DNA from: Streptomyces tropicalis | Lineage (GTDB): Bacteria; Actinomycetota; Actinomycetes; Streptomycetales; Streptomycetaceae | NCBI RefSeq assembly: GCF_029269835.1 | Contig: NZ_JARJBB010000011.1 | Location: 62,001 to 126,000, forward strand | Direction of reading: 5' to 3' | Length of the DNA stretch: 64,000 nt | Notes under the pieces: model-generated | The model's input: the letters and a program-made list of their open reading frames with translations, nothing else | What the model was told of the DNA's origin: nothing | The model's database searches: none | Shown here: positions 34,218 through 43,089 of the stretch, one piece after another | Position numbering within the stretch: the stretch's first letter is position 1 | Layout of the letters: each line of letters starts with the position of its first letter | Program-made: the position numbers and the translations under genes

Positions 34218-35399
34218 CTACCCCTCCCGGCCGTTCGGCTCCTCGTTCACATAGACGCGCGGAACGCGCTTTCCGATCCGTGTGACGATCTCGTACGCGA
34301 TCGTGCCCGCCGCCTGCGCCCAGTCCTCCGCGGTGGGCTCGCCGCGGTCGCCCGGCCCGAACAGCACCGCCTCGGCACCCGCCTCCGGCAGGTCGCCACC
34401 GAGGTCGACCACGAACTGGTCCATGGCGATCCGACCCGCGACGGTCCGCCACTTGCCGCCGACCAGCACCGGTCCGGTGCCGGAGGCGTGCCGCGGGATG
34501 CCGTCCGCGTAGCCGACGGGGACCAGGCCGACGGTGGTCTCGCCCGCGGTGACGAAGTGGTGCCCGTAGCTGACGCCGTGGCCGCCGGGGAGGTGCTTGA
34601 CCAGGGCCAGCGCGGCGGACAGCGTCATCACCGGCCGCAGCCCGAAGTCGGCCGGGGTGCCCAGCTCGGGGCTGGGCGACACGCCGTACACGGCGATCCC
34701 GGTGCGGACGAGGTCGAAGTGGGACTCGGGAAGGGTCAGCGTGGCGGGCGAGTTGGCGATGTGCCGCACCTCGGGGCGGACGCCCGCCGCCTCCGCGTCC
34801 GCCACCACCGTGCGGAAGCAGTCGAGCTGCGCGGCGATGGACGGGTGACCGGGCTCGTCGGCGCAGGCGAAGTGGGACCACAGGCCGGTGATGCGGATCA
34901 GCCCCTCGGCCTCGGCGCGCAGCGCCTCGCCGACGAGCTCGGGCCAGTCCGCGGGCTGGCAGCCGTTGCGCCCGAGTCCGGTGTCCGCCTTGAGCTGGAC
35001 GCGCGCGGGGCGCCCGGCGGCGCGCGCGGCCTCCCGGACCTCGGCGAGCGCCCACAGCGCGCTGACCGACACGTCCAGGTCGGCCTCGACGGCCTCGCGC
35101 CAGGGACCGCCCGGGGTCCACAGCCAGCACAGGATCCGCACCGGCGGCCCGATCCCGGCCGCGCGCAGGGCGAGCGCCTCCTCGGGCGTGGCCGTGCCCA
35201 GCCAGGTCGCCCCCGCGGCGACGGCGGCGCGGGCGCACGGGACGGCGCCGTGGCCGTAGGCGTCGGACTTGACCACGGCCATCAGCGCGGCGCCGGACGC
35301 CCGGGCGCGCAGGGTCCGCACGTTGGCCCGCAGGGCGGCCAGATCGATTTCGGCGCGGGCGCGCAGCGTTGCCGTCCGCGGGTGTGCTGTCTCAGTCAT
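34218..35399 (-). CDS. alr: alanine racemase
   Basis: 393 residues. PLP enzyme making D-alanine for peptidoglycan. PLP lysine in VVKSDAYGHG at about residue 43, the catalytic tyrosine region GVSYGHHF, R/H residues in RHIANSPATL, and metal-free barrel plus C-terminal beta domain (GRIAMDQFVVDLG). ATG/GTG start at 35399. Stands between the hydrolase gene and the NAD(P)H-hydrate repair gene, as in other streptomycetes. Confidence 0.96.
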   Translation of the reverse strand: MTETAHPRTATLRARAEIDLAALRANVRTLRARASGAALMAVVKSDAYGHGAVPCARAAVAAGATWLGTATPEEALALRAAGIGPPVRILCWLWTPGGPWREAVEADLDVSVSALWALAEVREAARAAGRPARVQLKADTGLGRNGCQPADWPELVGEALRAEAEGLIRITGLWSHFACADEPGHPSIAAQLDCFRTVVADAEAAGVRPEVRHIANSPATLTLPESHFDLVRTGIAVYGVSPSPELGTPADFGLRPVMTLSAALALVKHLPGGHGVSYGHHFVTAGETTVGLVPVGYADGIPRHASGTGPVLVGGKWRTVAGRIAMDQFVVDLGGDLPEAGAEAVLFGPGDRGEPTAEDWAQAAGTIAYEIVTRIGKRVPRVYVNEEPNGREG

Positions 35400-35787
35400 G
35401 GCGCCCCCAGTGTCTCAGAGGCCCCGGACCGGCCCTCGGCACCGGCCCCACCGGGCCGGTCGGACCCGGTGGGCGGGTACGGGCGGACGGCGGGGGCGCC
35501 CCGGCGGACGCGGGGGTCCCGGCGGGGACGGCCGCGGTCGCGCACGGCCGAATCCCCGTACGGGCCGCGCCGGATCGGACGAGGCGCGCGGCCCGGTCCC
35601 GTACCGGCCACGCCCGCCCCGGCGGCGGGAAGGCGGCCCGGTCCCGTACCTGCCGGAGCGCGGCCCGGTCCCGCGCGGCCCGTGGAAAGGAATACGGCCC
35701 GGCCCGGTGCGGCCCTCGCCCCGTCCGGAAGGAAGCGCCGCCCGGACCCGTGCCACCGCGCTCCCCTGTCGCGACGGGGAGCGCGGC
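35400..35787. other. 388-bp intergenic region with GC-rich repeats
   Basis: No gene supported. Holds the alr promoter. It contains three spaced copies of GGCCCGGTCCCG (35590, 35635, 35662), the first two continuing TACC, and the terminator of the next gene at its right end. Confidence 0.55.
35756..35786 (-). terminator. terminator of the NAD(P)HX repair gene
   Basis: 11-bp perfect stem CCGCGCTCCCC / GGGGAGCGCGG with a 9-base loop, ending 2 bp from the stop codon. Confidence 0.75.
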
Positions 35788-37218
35788 TCAGTCCCGTACG
35801 TCCCGCCAGGCCTCCGGGATCGCCTCCGCCACGTCGTGTGCCCCGGCCGGCGCGCCGTCGGACGCGAAGCGGCCCGCCAGCCCGTGGAGATAGGCGGCCA
35901 CGCTGCCCGCGTCCAGGGCCGGCAGGCCCGCGGCCAGCAGGGACCCGGCGAGACCGGACAGCACGTCGCCGCTCCCGGCCGTGGCGAGCCAGGGCGTCCC
36001 CGTCGGATTGACCCGCACGGGGCCCCCGTCCGCGGCGGCGACGAGGGTGGTGGAGCCCTTGAGCAGGACGGTCGCGCCGTAGCGGGCGGCGAGTTCGCGG
36101 ACCGAGGACAGCCGGGCCTCCTCGACCTCCTCACGGGCCACGCCGAGCAGCGCGGCGGCCTCACCGGCGTGCGGGGTCATCAGGGTGGGCGCGGTGCGGG
36201 CGCGCACGGCGCCCGGGTCGGCCAGCCGCAGGCCGTCCGCGTCGATCAGCACCGGCACGTCCTCCGCCAGGACCTCGGCCACGGTGTCCGCGTCGTCCCC
36301 GGCGCCGGGGCCCACCACCCACGCCTGCACCCGGCCCGCCCGGTGCGGTCCCCGGTCGGAGACGAGGGTCTCGGGGAAGCGGGCGATCACCGCCTGCCCC
36401 GCGGGGCCGACGTACCGGACGGCACCGGCGCCGCCGCGCAGCGCACCGGACACGGCGAGCACGGCCGCGCCCGGGTAGCGCGCGGAGCCGGCGGCGATGC
36501 CGACGACCCCACGCCGGTACTTGTCGCTCTCGGCGGCCGGCCGCGGCAGCAGCGCGGCCACGTCGGCGTGCTGCAGCGCCTCCAGTGCGGCGCCGGAGGG
36601 CAGGTCGAGGCCGATGTCGACGAGGCGCACGGTGCCGGCGTACTCACGGGCCGGGTCGACGAGCAGCGCGGGCTTGTGGGTGCCGAAGGTGACGGTGAGG
36701 TCGGCGCGGACGGCCGCGCCCCGCACCTCGCCCGTGTCGGCCTCCACCCCGCTCGGCAGGTCCACGGCGACCACGGCCGCCCGGGACCCGGCCGCGCGGG
36801 CGGCCAGGGGCGTGGCACCGGGGCGCAGTCCGCCGCTGCCGCCGATGCCGACGATGCCGTCGACCACGAGGTCGGCCCGGTCGATCAGGTCCTCCGCGGC
36901 ACCGGGGGCCGCGACGGTGCCGCCCGCGGCGCGCAGGGCCGCGAGCCCGCCGGGGTGGGTGTGGCCGGGGGCGAGCAGGACGGCGGCGACCCCGGCGCCG
37001 CGGCGGGCGAGGCGGGCCCCGGCGTACAGGGCGTCGCCGCCGTTGTCGCCGCTGCCGACCAGGAGCACGACACGGCGGCCGTAGACCCGGCCGAGCAAGT
37101 CGGCGCAGGCGGCGGCGAGTCCGGCGGCGGCACGCTGCATCAGCGCGCCCCCGGGGAGTCTCGCCATCAGCTCGCGCTCGGCGGTCCTGACCGTCTCTAC
37201 GCTGTACGCGGTACGCAT
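35788..37218 (-). CDS. nnr: bifunctional NAD(P)H-hydrate epimerase / ADP-dependent dehydratase
   Basis: 476 residues. Repairs hydrated NADH and NADPH. N-terminal YjeF epimerase domain at about 1-215 (GSGDNGGDALYAGARLA, VDLPSGVEADTG) and C-terminal ribokinase-like dehydratase domain at about 225-476 (TPHAGEAAALLG, LLKGSTTLVA, and ATAGSGDVLSGLAGSLLAAG). Both active regions look intact. Separated from acpS by 61 bp on the same strand. Confidence 0.95.
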   Translation of the reverse strand: MRTAYSVETVRTAERELMARLPGGALMQRAAAGLAAACADLLGRVYGRRVVLLVGSGDNGGDALYAGARLARRGAGVAAVLLAPGHTHPGGLAALRAAGGTVAAPGAAEDLIDRADLVVDGIVGIGGSGGLRPGATPLAARAAGSRAAVVAVDLPSGVEADTGEVRGAAVRADLTVTFGTHKPALLVDPAREYAGTVRLVDIGLDLPSGAALEALQHADVAALLPRPAAESDKYRRGVVGIAAGSARYPGAAVLAVSGALRGGAGAVRYVGPAGQAVIARFPETLVSDRGPHRAGRVQAWVVGPGAGDDADTVAEVLAEDVPVLIDADGLRLADPGAVRARTAPTLMTPHAGEAAALLGVAREEVEEARLSSVRELAARYGATVLLKGSTTLVAAADGGPVRVNPTGTPWLATAGSGDVLSGLAGSLLAAGLPALDAGSVAAYLHGLAGRFASDGAPAGAHDVAEAIPEAWRDVRD

Positions 37219-37279
37219 GCGGTCGAGTCTGCCCCGGACGGCGGCCCTCCTGCATCCGGGCCACGCGGAGGCCGGGGCC

Positions 37280-37651
37280 TCATCCCTCCGCGATCACCAC
37301 AGCCGAGGCGACCCCGGCGTCGTGGCTGAGCGACACGTGCCAGGAGCGGACGCCGAGTTCGGCCGCCCGCGCGGCCACCGTCCCCGTGACCCGCAGCCGC
37401 GGCCGGCCGGAGTCCTCGGCGTACACCTCCGCGTCCGTCCAGTGCAGTCCGGCCGGGGCGCCGAGCGCCTTGGCCAGCGCCTCCTTGGCGGCGAACCGGG
37501 CGGCCAGCGAGGCGACACCCCGCCGCCCGCCGCCGGGCAGCAGCAACTCGCTGTCCAGGAAGAGCCGCTGGGCGAGGGTGGGCGTCCGCTCCAGGGACGC
37601 CGCGAACCGGTCGATCTCGGCCACGTCGATACCGACCCCGATGATGCTCAT
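37280..37651 (-). CDS. acpS: holo-[acyl-carrier-protein] synthase
   Basis: 123 residues. Attaches 4'-phosphopantetheine to acyl carrier proteins. Mg-binding Asp in GVGIDVAEIDRF at the N-terminus, and the second signature RFAAKEALAKALG. ATG 37651 chosen by family length. Upstream of nnr and alr on the same strand, the usual Streptomyces group. Confidence 0.95.
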   Translation of the reverse strand: MSIIGVGIDVAEIDRFAASLERTPTLAQRLFLDSELLLPGGGRRGVASLAARFAAKEALAKALGAPAGLHWTDAEVYAEDSGRPRLRVTGTVAARAAELGVRSWHVSLSHDAGVASAVVIAEG

Positions 37652-37829
37652 GCCGAGCACCCTATGAGGTCGGGCGCCGGGATGGAGGCGCTGGTTCCCT
37701 GTGCGCACCGACGCCCGACGTGCATCCGATGCCCGGCCGCACGGGAGGTACGCCCGTTTTCACGCTTTCCGTACAAGGTGCGGCGCGGTGAAGCTTTCGT
37801 GCCCCGGGGGTGTCGGCGGGCGCACGCAC

Positions 37830-37860
37830 GAAGGGCCCCGGCCGTCGGCCGGGGCCCTTC
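37830..37860 (-). terminator. terminator of the small hydrophobic gene
   Basis: 14-bp perfect stem (37830-37843 with 37847-37860) and a 3-base loop, about 20 bases after the stop at 37879. Confidence 0.8.
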
Positions 37861-37878
37861 GCACTCCGTGTCGTGTGC

Positions 37879-38049
37879 CTACCAGCGGTACCAGCGGCCC
37901 CGCCGGCCGCCGTTGCCTGCCGGGCGCACCACGAAGCCCAGCAGCCATACGACGAGCACGATGACGGCGATCCACCACAGTGCCTTCAGTGCGAAGCCCG
38001 CACCGAAAAGGATCAGAGCCAGAAGAAGAACCAGAAGCAAGGGAACCAT
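37879..38049 (-). CDS. small hydrophobic membrane protein
   Basis: 56 residues, almost entirely membrane: two hydrophobic helices (PLLLVLLLALILFGAGFAL and LWWIAVIVLVVWLLGFVV) followed by a basic, Trp-ending tail. Resembles the short hydrophobic proteins common in actinobacteria, often stress-induced. ATG 38049 has GGAGG eight bases upstream. Divergent from the CsbD-like gene, sharing a 230-bp control region; both may belong to a general stress regulon. Confidence 0.82.
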   Translation of the reverse strand: MVPLLLVLLLALILFGAGFALKALWWIAVIVLVVWLLGFVVRPAGNGGRRGRWYRW

Positions 38050-38279
38050 GTCTATCAACCTCCGATCCAGCGAGTGCCCCTCGCCTCGGCGAGCAAGCAT
38101 CCGAAACTCCCGGTTTTTTCGCGGATTCCCGGGGAATCCTGAACGGTTTGCCCGAACACCCCTCACGCCCCCCGGATATACGCGCCGGAGTGCACCGCGG
38201 AGAAAGAGTGGTTTGGCCCAGGAACCCCGGGAAACCCGCAGACCACCGCACACCATGACGATGTTGGGATGTGAGATCG

Positions 38280-38453
38280 ATGGCCGAGCAGCAGAAGGCG
38301 GAAGCCAAGACCGAGCAGGCCAAGGGCAAGGTCAAGGAGACCGTGGGCCGAACGGTGGGCAACGAGCGCATGGAGGCCGAGGGCCGCATGGACCAGGCCC
38401 GCGGCGACGCCCGCGAGGCCAAGGAGAAAACCAAGGACGCCTTCCGCCACTGA
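38280..38453 (+). CDS. CsbD-family general stress protein
   Basis: 57 residues, highly charged and repetitive, with the CsbD pattern KAEAKTEQAKGKVKETVGR and AEGRMDQARGDAREAKE. CsbD is a SigB-controlled stress protein in Bacillus; biochemical role unknown. ATG 38280; a GTG three codons earlier is possible. Followed by an exceptionally strong hairpin. Confidence 0.88.
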   Translation: MAEQQKAEAKTEQAKGKVKETVGRTVGNERMEAEGRMDQARGDAREAKEKTKDAFRH

Positions 38454-38487
38454 GAACACGCGGGAACAGCGCGGCGCCGACGCGCCA

Positions 38488-38536
38488 CAGGCTGGGCGTG
38501 GGCCCCCTTTTCCCAAGGGGGCCCACGCCCAGCCTG
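38488..38536 (+). terminator. 22-bp perfect hairpin terminator after csbD-like gene
   Basis: Arms 38488-38509 and 38515-38536 are exactly complementary over 22 bases with a 5-base loop. It insulates the accessory cluster side. Confidence 0.85.
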
Positions 38537-38822
38537 CATTTCCCGGTACCCCCATTCACTCGCGGGACCGGACGCACTGCCCGGCGCCCGCTCTCCGGCG
38601 GCCGGTTCACGGACGGAGCCCTGCGCCCCGTCACGGGCCGGGATCCGGGGCGGTGCCCTGGAGCCCCCGGCACGGACCCCCCATCGGCGAGTGACCAACG
38701 TCACTGCCGCCTGGGCGAGAACTGGTCCGCACCGGAGGGTTTGTCGCGTTTCCCGTCCTGTGCGGAACCCCCGGCACGGGTCATGATCGTCCCGTCGCGA
38801 AACTGATCCGAGGGGGAGAACG
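38537..38822. other. leader and promoter region of the cluster LysR gene
   Basis: 286 bp with no gene. No copy of the 73-bp cluster repeat was found here; only a short match to its core (TGCGGAAC at about 38760) is visible. Confidence 0.45.
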
Positions 38823-39725
38823 GTGGAGATTCGCCACCTGGTCACATTTCAGAAGGTCGCCACACTGCTGAGCTTCACCCGGGCCGCCGAGGAGCTCAGC
38901 TACGCACAGTCCAGCGTCACGACGCAGATCAGAGCCCTGGAGACGTCGCTGGGGGTGGAACTCTTCGACCGTCTCGGCGGGCGGATCCGGCTGACTTCCG
39001 CAGGGGAGAAGTTACTGGAGTACGCCGAGCAGATCCTGGCCCTGGCGGAGGCCGCGCGGGCCGATGTCGCGGGCGGGGACGGCCCGTCGGGCACCCTGGT
39101 CGTGGGCACGATGGAGAGCATCACCTCGTACCGGATGCCGCCGTTGCTGGAGTTCCTGCACCACCGCTATCCGAAGGTGCAGCTGTCACTCCGCCCGAGC
39201 CTGTGCGCGGAGACCTGTCACGCGCTGCGCCAAGGCATCTTCGACATCGGCTTCCTGATGGAGCAGCAGACCCGTCACCAGGGGCTGGAGACCATGGTGC
39301 TGGCCGAGGAACCGCTGGTCCTCGTCGCGGCCCCCGACCATGCGCTGGCCCGGCGCACGAAACTGACCCTGGAGGACCTGCGGGCGGCGTCCGTCCTGGC
39401 GACCGAGGCGGGCTGCGCCTACCGCGACCTGTTCGAGGTGGAGCTGCGGGGCACGGAGACCATGCCGTTCCTGGAGTTCGGCACCATCGAAGCGATCAAG
39501 CGCGGCGTGGTGTCCGGACTGGGCATCGCGCTGCTGCCCGAGGTGACCGTCACCGGCGAGCTGGAGAAGGGTCAGGTGACGGCGCTGCCGTGGGACATCC
39601 CGTTCTCCGTGTACACCCAGCTGGCCTGGCGCAGCGGCAGGCGGCTGTCGCGCGAGCTGAAGCTCTTCATCGACCAGGCGGTACGGCTGATGCGGGAGGA
39701 CGCGCCGCTGGCCCAGTCGGGCTGA
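38823..39725 (+). CDS. LysR-family regulator bordering the methylaspartate-type cluster
   Basis: 300 residues. Winged helix-turn-helix at about 1-60 (HLVTFQKVATLLSFTRAAEELSYAQSSVTTQIRALE) and a periplasmic-binding-like effector domain (LVVGTMESITSYRMPPLLEFL to VSGLGIALLPEVTV). GTG start after CGAGGGGGAG. It converges on the oxygenase gene, ending 100 bp from it. It is the only regulator in the cluster, and the two cluster promoters both carry LysR-type ATC-N9-GAT boxes, so it is inferred to control them. Confidence 0.9.
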   Translation: MEIRHLVTFQKVATLLSFTRAAEELSYAQSSVTTQIRALETSLGVELFDRLGGRIRLTSAGEKLLEYAEQILALAEAARADVAGGDGPSGTLVVGTMESITSYRMPPLLEFLHHRYPKVQLSLRPSLCAETCHALRQGIFDIGFLMEQQTRHQGLETMVLAEEPLVLVAAPDHALARRTKLTLEDLRAASVLATEAGCAYRDLFEVELRGTETMPFLEFGTIEAIKRGVVSGLGIALLPEVTVTGELEKGQVTALPWDIPFSVYTQLAWRSGRRLSRELKLFIDQAVRLMREDAPLAQSG

Positions 39726-39769
39726 GCCGGTGGCCCGGGGCCGCGGCCCCGGCAGCGGGCCCACGGAAA

Positions 39770-39818
39770 CGGTCGGGGGTGGGCGGCGCGGTCGCCCCGC
39801 GTCACCCACCCCCGACCG
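39770..39818. terminator. bidirectional terminator between lysR and oxygenase genes
   Basis: 14-bp perfect stem (39770-39783 with 39805-39818) and 21-base loop. A smaller palindrome CCGGGGCCGCGGCCCCGG lies just before it at 39735-39752. Confidence 0.75.
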
Positions 39819-39825
39819 GCCGGGA

Positions 39826-40866
39826 TCAGTAGTGGACGCGGCGGTTCTCCGGGGTCTGCCGGTAGCGGATGGTCCACTGGCTGCGGCGCACGTAGGTCCG
39901 CTGCAGCCAGCGGTCGGCGCCGTCGTAGCGGGCGGTGAACGGGGTCCGGGCGTGCAGCCCCTTGCGGTTGTTGATCAGGAGGGCCTCGCCGGGACGCAGA
40001 TGGACCTGGTGCGCGGTCTCGCGGCAGGCTGCCTGGAGGCGGTCCAGGGCCGCCTCGGCGGCGGTGGTCATGGCGCGCACGCCGTTGGCGGAGGAAGAGA
40101 TCTCCGGGAACTCCTCGGGACCGCTGATCATGGCGACCGGGTCGGACAGCACCTCGCGCCCCCCGGCCATGTCGCGCACGTAGCTGCCGGGGGCGTTGAG
40201 CCGGAACAGCGGGCTGCGCAGGAGCTCCAGGGTGCGGGAGTCGAGGGCGCGGACGATGTCCCGGGCGTCGGCGTAGTGGGTCGCGGCCACGCCGTCGTGG
40301 TCCGCGCGCAGGCAGCTCAGGACGAGGAAGTCGGGGTTGCTGACGTCGTAGCGGCCGATGGCGTCGTGGACGATGTCGTTGTGGAAGTTGAGGAACACGG
40401 TCGAGCCCTGGTTGGTCTGGCTCATGGCCCCGCCCTCGACGGGGATCACGTCGTGGACGAGCTGCCCGCTCTTCTCGGTGAGAAAGCCGACCGGCTCGCC
40501 GAGCAGCCCGGACAGGCCGAGCAGGACGCCCTCGGCGACGAACGTCGGCTTGCCGCCGGCGGGTCCGCCGCCGGACGGGGTGGCGGGGAGCTCCGGGTCC
40601 ACGGGCAGGTTGCGGACGTAGCCGACGCCGGGGGCGTCGTTGTGGCGGCCGAAGTCGAGGATCCGCTGAAGCGTGTCGACCGGCAGTCCGGCGAAGATCT
40701 GGTGGTACCGGGCCATGGCGCGGTCGATGCCGGCCAGGGGATCGGGCTCTGCGGCGAGGGCTTTGCCGATGGAGTCCCGGACGGTGTCGGGGAGTTCGAT
40801 CACGCCCAGGGTCTGCGGCGTGCGGGTGGGCGCGGCGGCGGGGGTCTCGACGGAGGTCGCGGTCAT
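39826..40866 (-). CDS. Fe(II)/2-oxoglutarate-dependent amino-acid hydroxylase, clavaminate synthase-like family
   Basis: 346 residues, the length of AsnO/VioC/KDO-type amino-acid hydroxylases. Iron ligands H and D in NFHNDIVHD, distal His in NNRKGLHARTPF, and the 2-oxoglutarate Arg in RTYVRRSQW. The segment PDFLVLSCLRADHDGVA matches the family pattern after the first ligand pair. Characterised relatives hydroxylate free Arg, Asn or Lys at the beta or gamma carbon. ATG 40866 follows AAGGAG. Last gene of the eamA-asd-aspartokinase-oxygenase unit, 25 bp after the kinase gene. The substrate is inferred to be an aspartate- or methylaspartate-derived amino acid, but is not shown. Confidence 0.88.
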   Translation of the reverse strand: MTATSVETPAAAPTRTPQTLGVIELPDTVRDSIGKALAAEPDPLAGIDRAMARYHQIFAGLPVDTLQRILDFGRHNDAPGVGYVRNLPVDPELPATPSGGGPAGGKPTFVAEGVLLGLSGLLGEPVGFLTEKSGQLVHDVIPVEGGAMSQTNQGSTVFLNFHNDIVHDAIGRYDVSNPDFLVLSCLRADHDGVAATHYADARDIVRALDSRTLELLRSPLFRLNAPGSYVRDMAGGREVLSDPVAMISGPEEFPEISSSANGVRAMTTAAEAALDRLQAACRETAHQVHLRPGEALLINNRKGLHARTPFTARYDGADRWLQRTYVRRSQWTIRYRQTPENRRVHY

Positions 40867-40891
40867 GGTCGTGTCTCCTTCGGTGTGCGGG

Positions 40892-41992
40892 TCAGAGGGC
40901 TCGGACGACGGTGGCGGGCTCGGGCAGCGCGTCGTGGAGCTTCTGCGCCAGTTCGCGTGCCTGCCCGGGATCGGCGGCGATGTGGGTGGTGACGCGGCTG
41001 CCGACGATCTCGGTGACGGGGATGCCCAGTTCACGGGCCGGGGGCAGGCCGTGCTCGCGTTGGAAGCGGTCGATGTCCAGATAGCCGCCGACGACCACGA
41101 GGTGCGGGCCGTCCTCCAGCCGGACGGTGTCGATGCCCTCGGTGTGGAAGACGCTGTGGGCCCGGTCGGCCTCGGCCGCGCTCGCGTGGGCGAGCACCGT
41201 GGACTTCGTGTTGAGCACGACGCCGGCGGCGGGGCCGCCCTCGGCGCTGATCACCGTGCCGCTGCTGAACGGGGCCCGGTTCAGGCGGCACACCAGCCTG
41301 ATGCCGTGCTGCTTGGCCGTCCGCACCGACCTGCGGTGCAGCACCTTCGCCCCGTGGAGCGACAGCAGGGCGGCCGTGTCGTACGTCATCGCCGGCAGCA
41401 GCCGGGCGCCCTCGACGGCGTTCGGATCCGCGCTGTAGACGCCGTCGACGTCCGAGTGGATCTCACAGGTCCCGGCACCGAGGGCGGCGGCGACCAGGAC
41501 GGCCGACAGGTCGGAGCTGTTCTTGCCGAGCCAGGTCGGGCGGCCGTGACGGTCCGCGGCCTGCCCGCCGGGCACGACGACGACCTGGTGGTCCGTCAGC
41601 GCCTCGCGCAGCGGGGCCGGATCCAGCCTCTCCGTCTTGGCCCACATGAAGGTGCTGTCGGTGACCAGTCCCTGCTGGTGACCGGCCAGCACGGTGGCCC
41701 CGATCCCGGCCCGGTGCAGCGCGGCGGCCAGGAGGTGGGCGCTGACGGTGTCCGCGAGCGTCAGCAGGCCGGCGGTGGTGGAGTCCTCGGGCTGGGGAGC
41801 GACCTGGTGCAGCAGGCCGCGCAGCTTCTCGGTCTCGCCCGGCATGGCGCTGACCACGACGGCCATGGGCCGCTGCTCCTCGCGGATCCGGTCCCGCAGA
41901 GCCGCTGCGAGACCGGTGTAGGCGCTCGCGGTGGGGAAGCTGGAGCCGCCGAACTTCAGGACGACGGGGGTCCCGGTCCCGGTCCCGGTCAC
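40892..41992 (-). CDS. aspartokinase paralogue
   Basis: 366 residues, shorter than the ~420 of housekeeping actinobacterial LysC. Amino-acid kinase domain with VLKFGGSSFPTASAY, the E/D-rich WLGKNSSDLSAVLVAAALGA and HSDVDGVYSADPN segments, and KVLHRRSVRTAKQHGI. The C-terminal ~100 residues form a reduced ACT-like region. It would phosphorylate the side-chain carboxylate of aspartate or of 3-methylaspartate. The GTG start overlaps the asd stop (GTGA), so kinase and dehydrogenase are made together. Divergence in the ACT region suggests escape from lysine/threonine feedback, an inference. Confidence 0.88.
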   Translation of the reverse strand: MTGTGTGTPVVLKFGGSSFPTASAYTGLAAALRDRIREEQRPMAVVVSAMPGETEKLRGLLHQVAPQPEDSTTAGLLTLADTVSAHLLAAALHRAGIGATVLAGHQQGLVTDSTFMWAKTERLDPAPLREALTDHQVVVVPGGQAADRHGRPTWLGKNSSDLSAVLVAAALGAGTCEIHSDVDGVYSADPNAVEGARLLPAMTYDTAALLSLHGAKVLHRRSVRTAKQHGIRLVCRLNRAPFSSGTVISAEGGPAAGVVLNTKSTVLAHASAAEADRAHSVFHTEGIDTVRLEDGPHLVVVGGYLDIDRFQREHGLPPARELGIPVTEIVGSRVTTHIAADPGQARELAQKLHDALPEPATVVRAL

Positions 41993-43032
41993 AGCGCACC
42001 TCGCCGGGTGAGCTCCTCGGCGATCTGCAGGGCGTTGAGCGCGGCACCGATGCGCACGTTGTCGGCGACGATCCACAGCCAGAAGCCGCGCGGGTTGTGG
42101 GCGGCGACGCGGACCCGTCCGACGTGGACCCGGTTGGGGTCGCCCGCGGTACGCGGCGTGGGGAAGGCGCCCACGGTGTCCAGGTCGTGCACGGTGACCT
42201 CGTCCTGCCCGGCCAGCAACCGGACCAGTTCGCCGCGGTCGACCGGTTCGTGGCACTCGATCCAGGCGGCCTCGGAGTGGCTGTTGGCGACCGGGACGCG
42301 GACGCAGGTGGTGGTGACGTCCAGGTGCGGCAGTTCGAGGATCTTGCGGGACTCCTGGAGCATCTTCTGCTCCTCGAAGGTGAAGCCGTCGTCGAGGAGG
42401 CGATCGATGCTCGGTATCACGTCGAAGGCGAGGGACGGGCTGAAGGTGCCGGTCACCCCGGCGCTGTCGGGGTCGTCGAGGACGCTTCGGGCGCCGGCAC
42501 GCAGTTCCTCGACACCGGAGTAGCCCGCGCCGGAGGCCGCCTGGTAGGTGCTGACCACGACCTGGCGGATGCCCCAGCGCTCCTGGACGGGGCGGAGCAG
42601 CCGGACCAGCGGGATGGTGGAGCAGTTGGGGTTGGCGACGACGCCGCTCTCCGGGCGGGTGCCGAGGACGTGGGCGTTGACCTGGGGCACGACGAGCGGG
42701 GTGCCGGGGTCCATCCGGAAGGCGCTGGTGTTGTCGATGACCAGGGCACCCTGGGCGACGGCCTTGGGGACGAAGGTCCGGCTCACGCCGGCGCCCGCGG
42801 AGAAGAAGGCGATGTCGACGCCGGCGAAGTCGAAGCCGTCCACGTCCTGCACCCGGCAGGAGTGGCCCTCGACGGTCACCTCGCGTCCGGCCGAGCGGGC
42901 GGAGGCGACCAGGTCGAGGCCGCGGTAGCGGAAGCCGCGCTCCTCGATGAGCCGCAGGAGGGTGGTACCGACCACTCCGGTGGCGCCGACCAGGGCGATG
43001 TGCGGTGCGGTGGGATCGGTGACGCGGGGCAT
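41989..43032 (-). CDS. aspartate-semialdehyde dehydrogenase paralogue
   Basis: 347 residues. NADP fold (LVGATGVVGTTLL, about 14-26), catalytic Cys in ANPNCSTIPL at about 135, substrate Arg/His region RVPVANSHSEAAW (family RVPVxxGHSE with one Gly to Ser), and a C-terminal helix. All catalytic residues appear present. Expected to reduce the acyl phosphate made by the adjoining kinase to a semialdehyde. A housekeeping asd would be expected elsewhere in the genome, so this looks like a pathway-dedicated copy. ATG 43032. Confidence 0.9.
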   Translation of the reverse strand: MPRVTDPTAPHIALVGATGVVGTTLLRLIEERGFRYRGLDLVASARSAGREVTVEGHSCRVQDVDGFDFAGVDIAFFSAGAGVSRTFVPKAVAQGALVIDNTSAFRMDPGTPLVVPQVNAHVLGTRPESGVVANPNCSTIPLVRLLRPVQERWGIRQVVVSTYQAASGAGYSGVEELRAGARSVLDDPDSAGVTGTFSPSLAFDVIPSIDRLLDDGFTFEEQKMLQESRKILELPHLDVTTTCVRVPVANSHSEAAWIECHEPVDRGELVRLLAGQDEVTVHDLDTVGAFPTPRTAGDPNRVHVGRVRVAAHNPRGFWLWIVADNVRIGAALNALQIAEELTRRGAL

Positions 43033-43089
43033 GGCGAGGGATTTCCTCTCGGCGGTGGAACGTGGGAGGGGGCTCGGGGGTCGTGCGGC

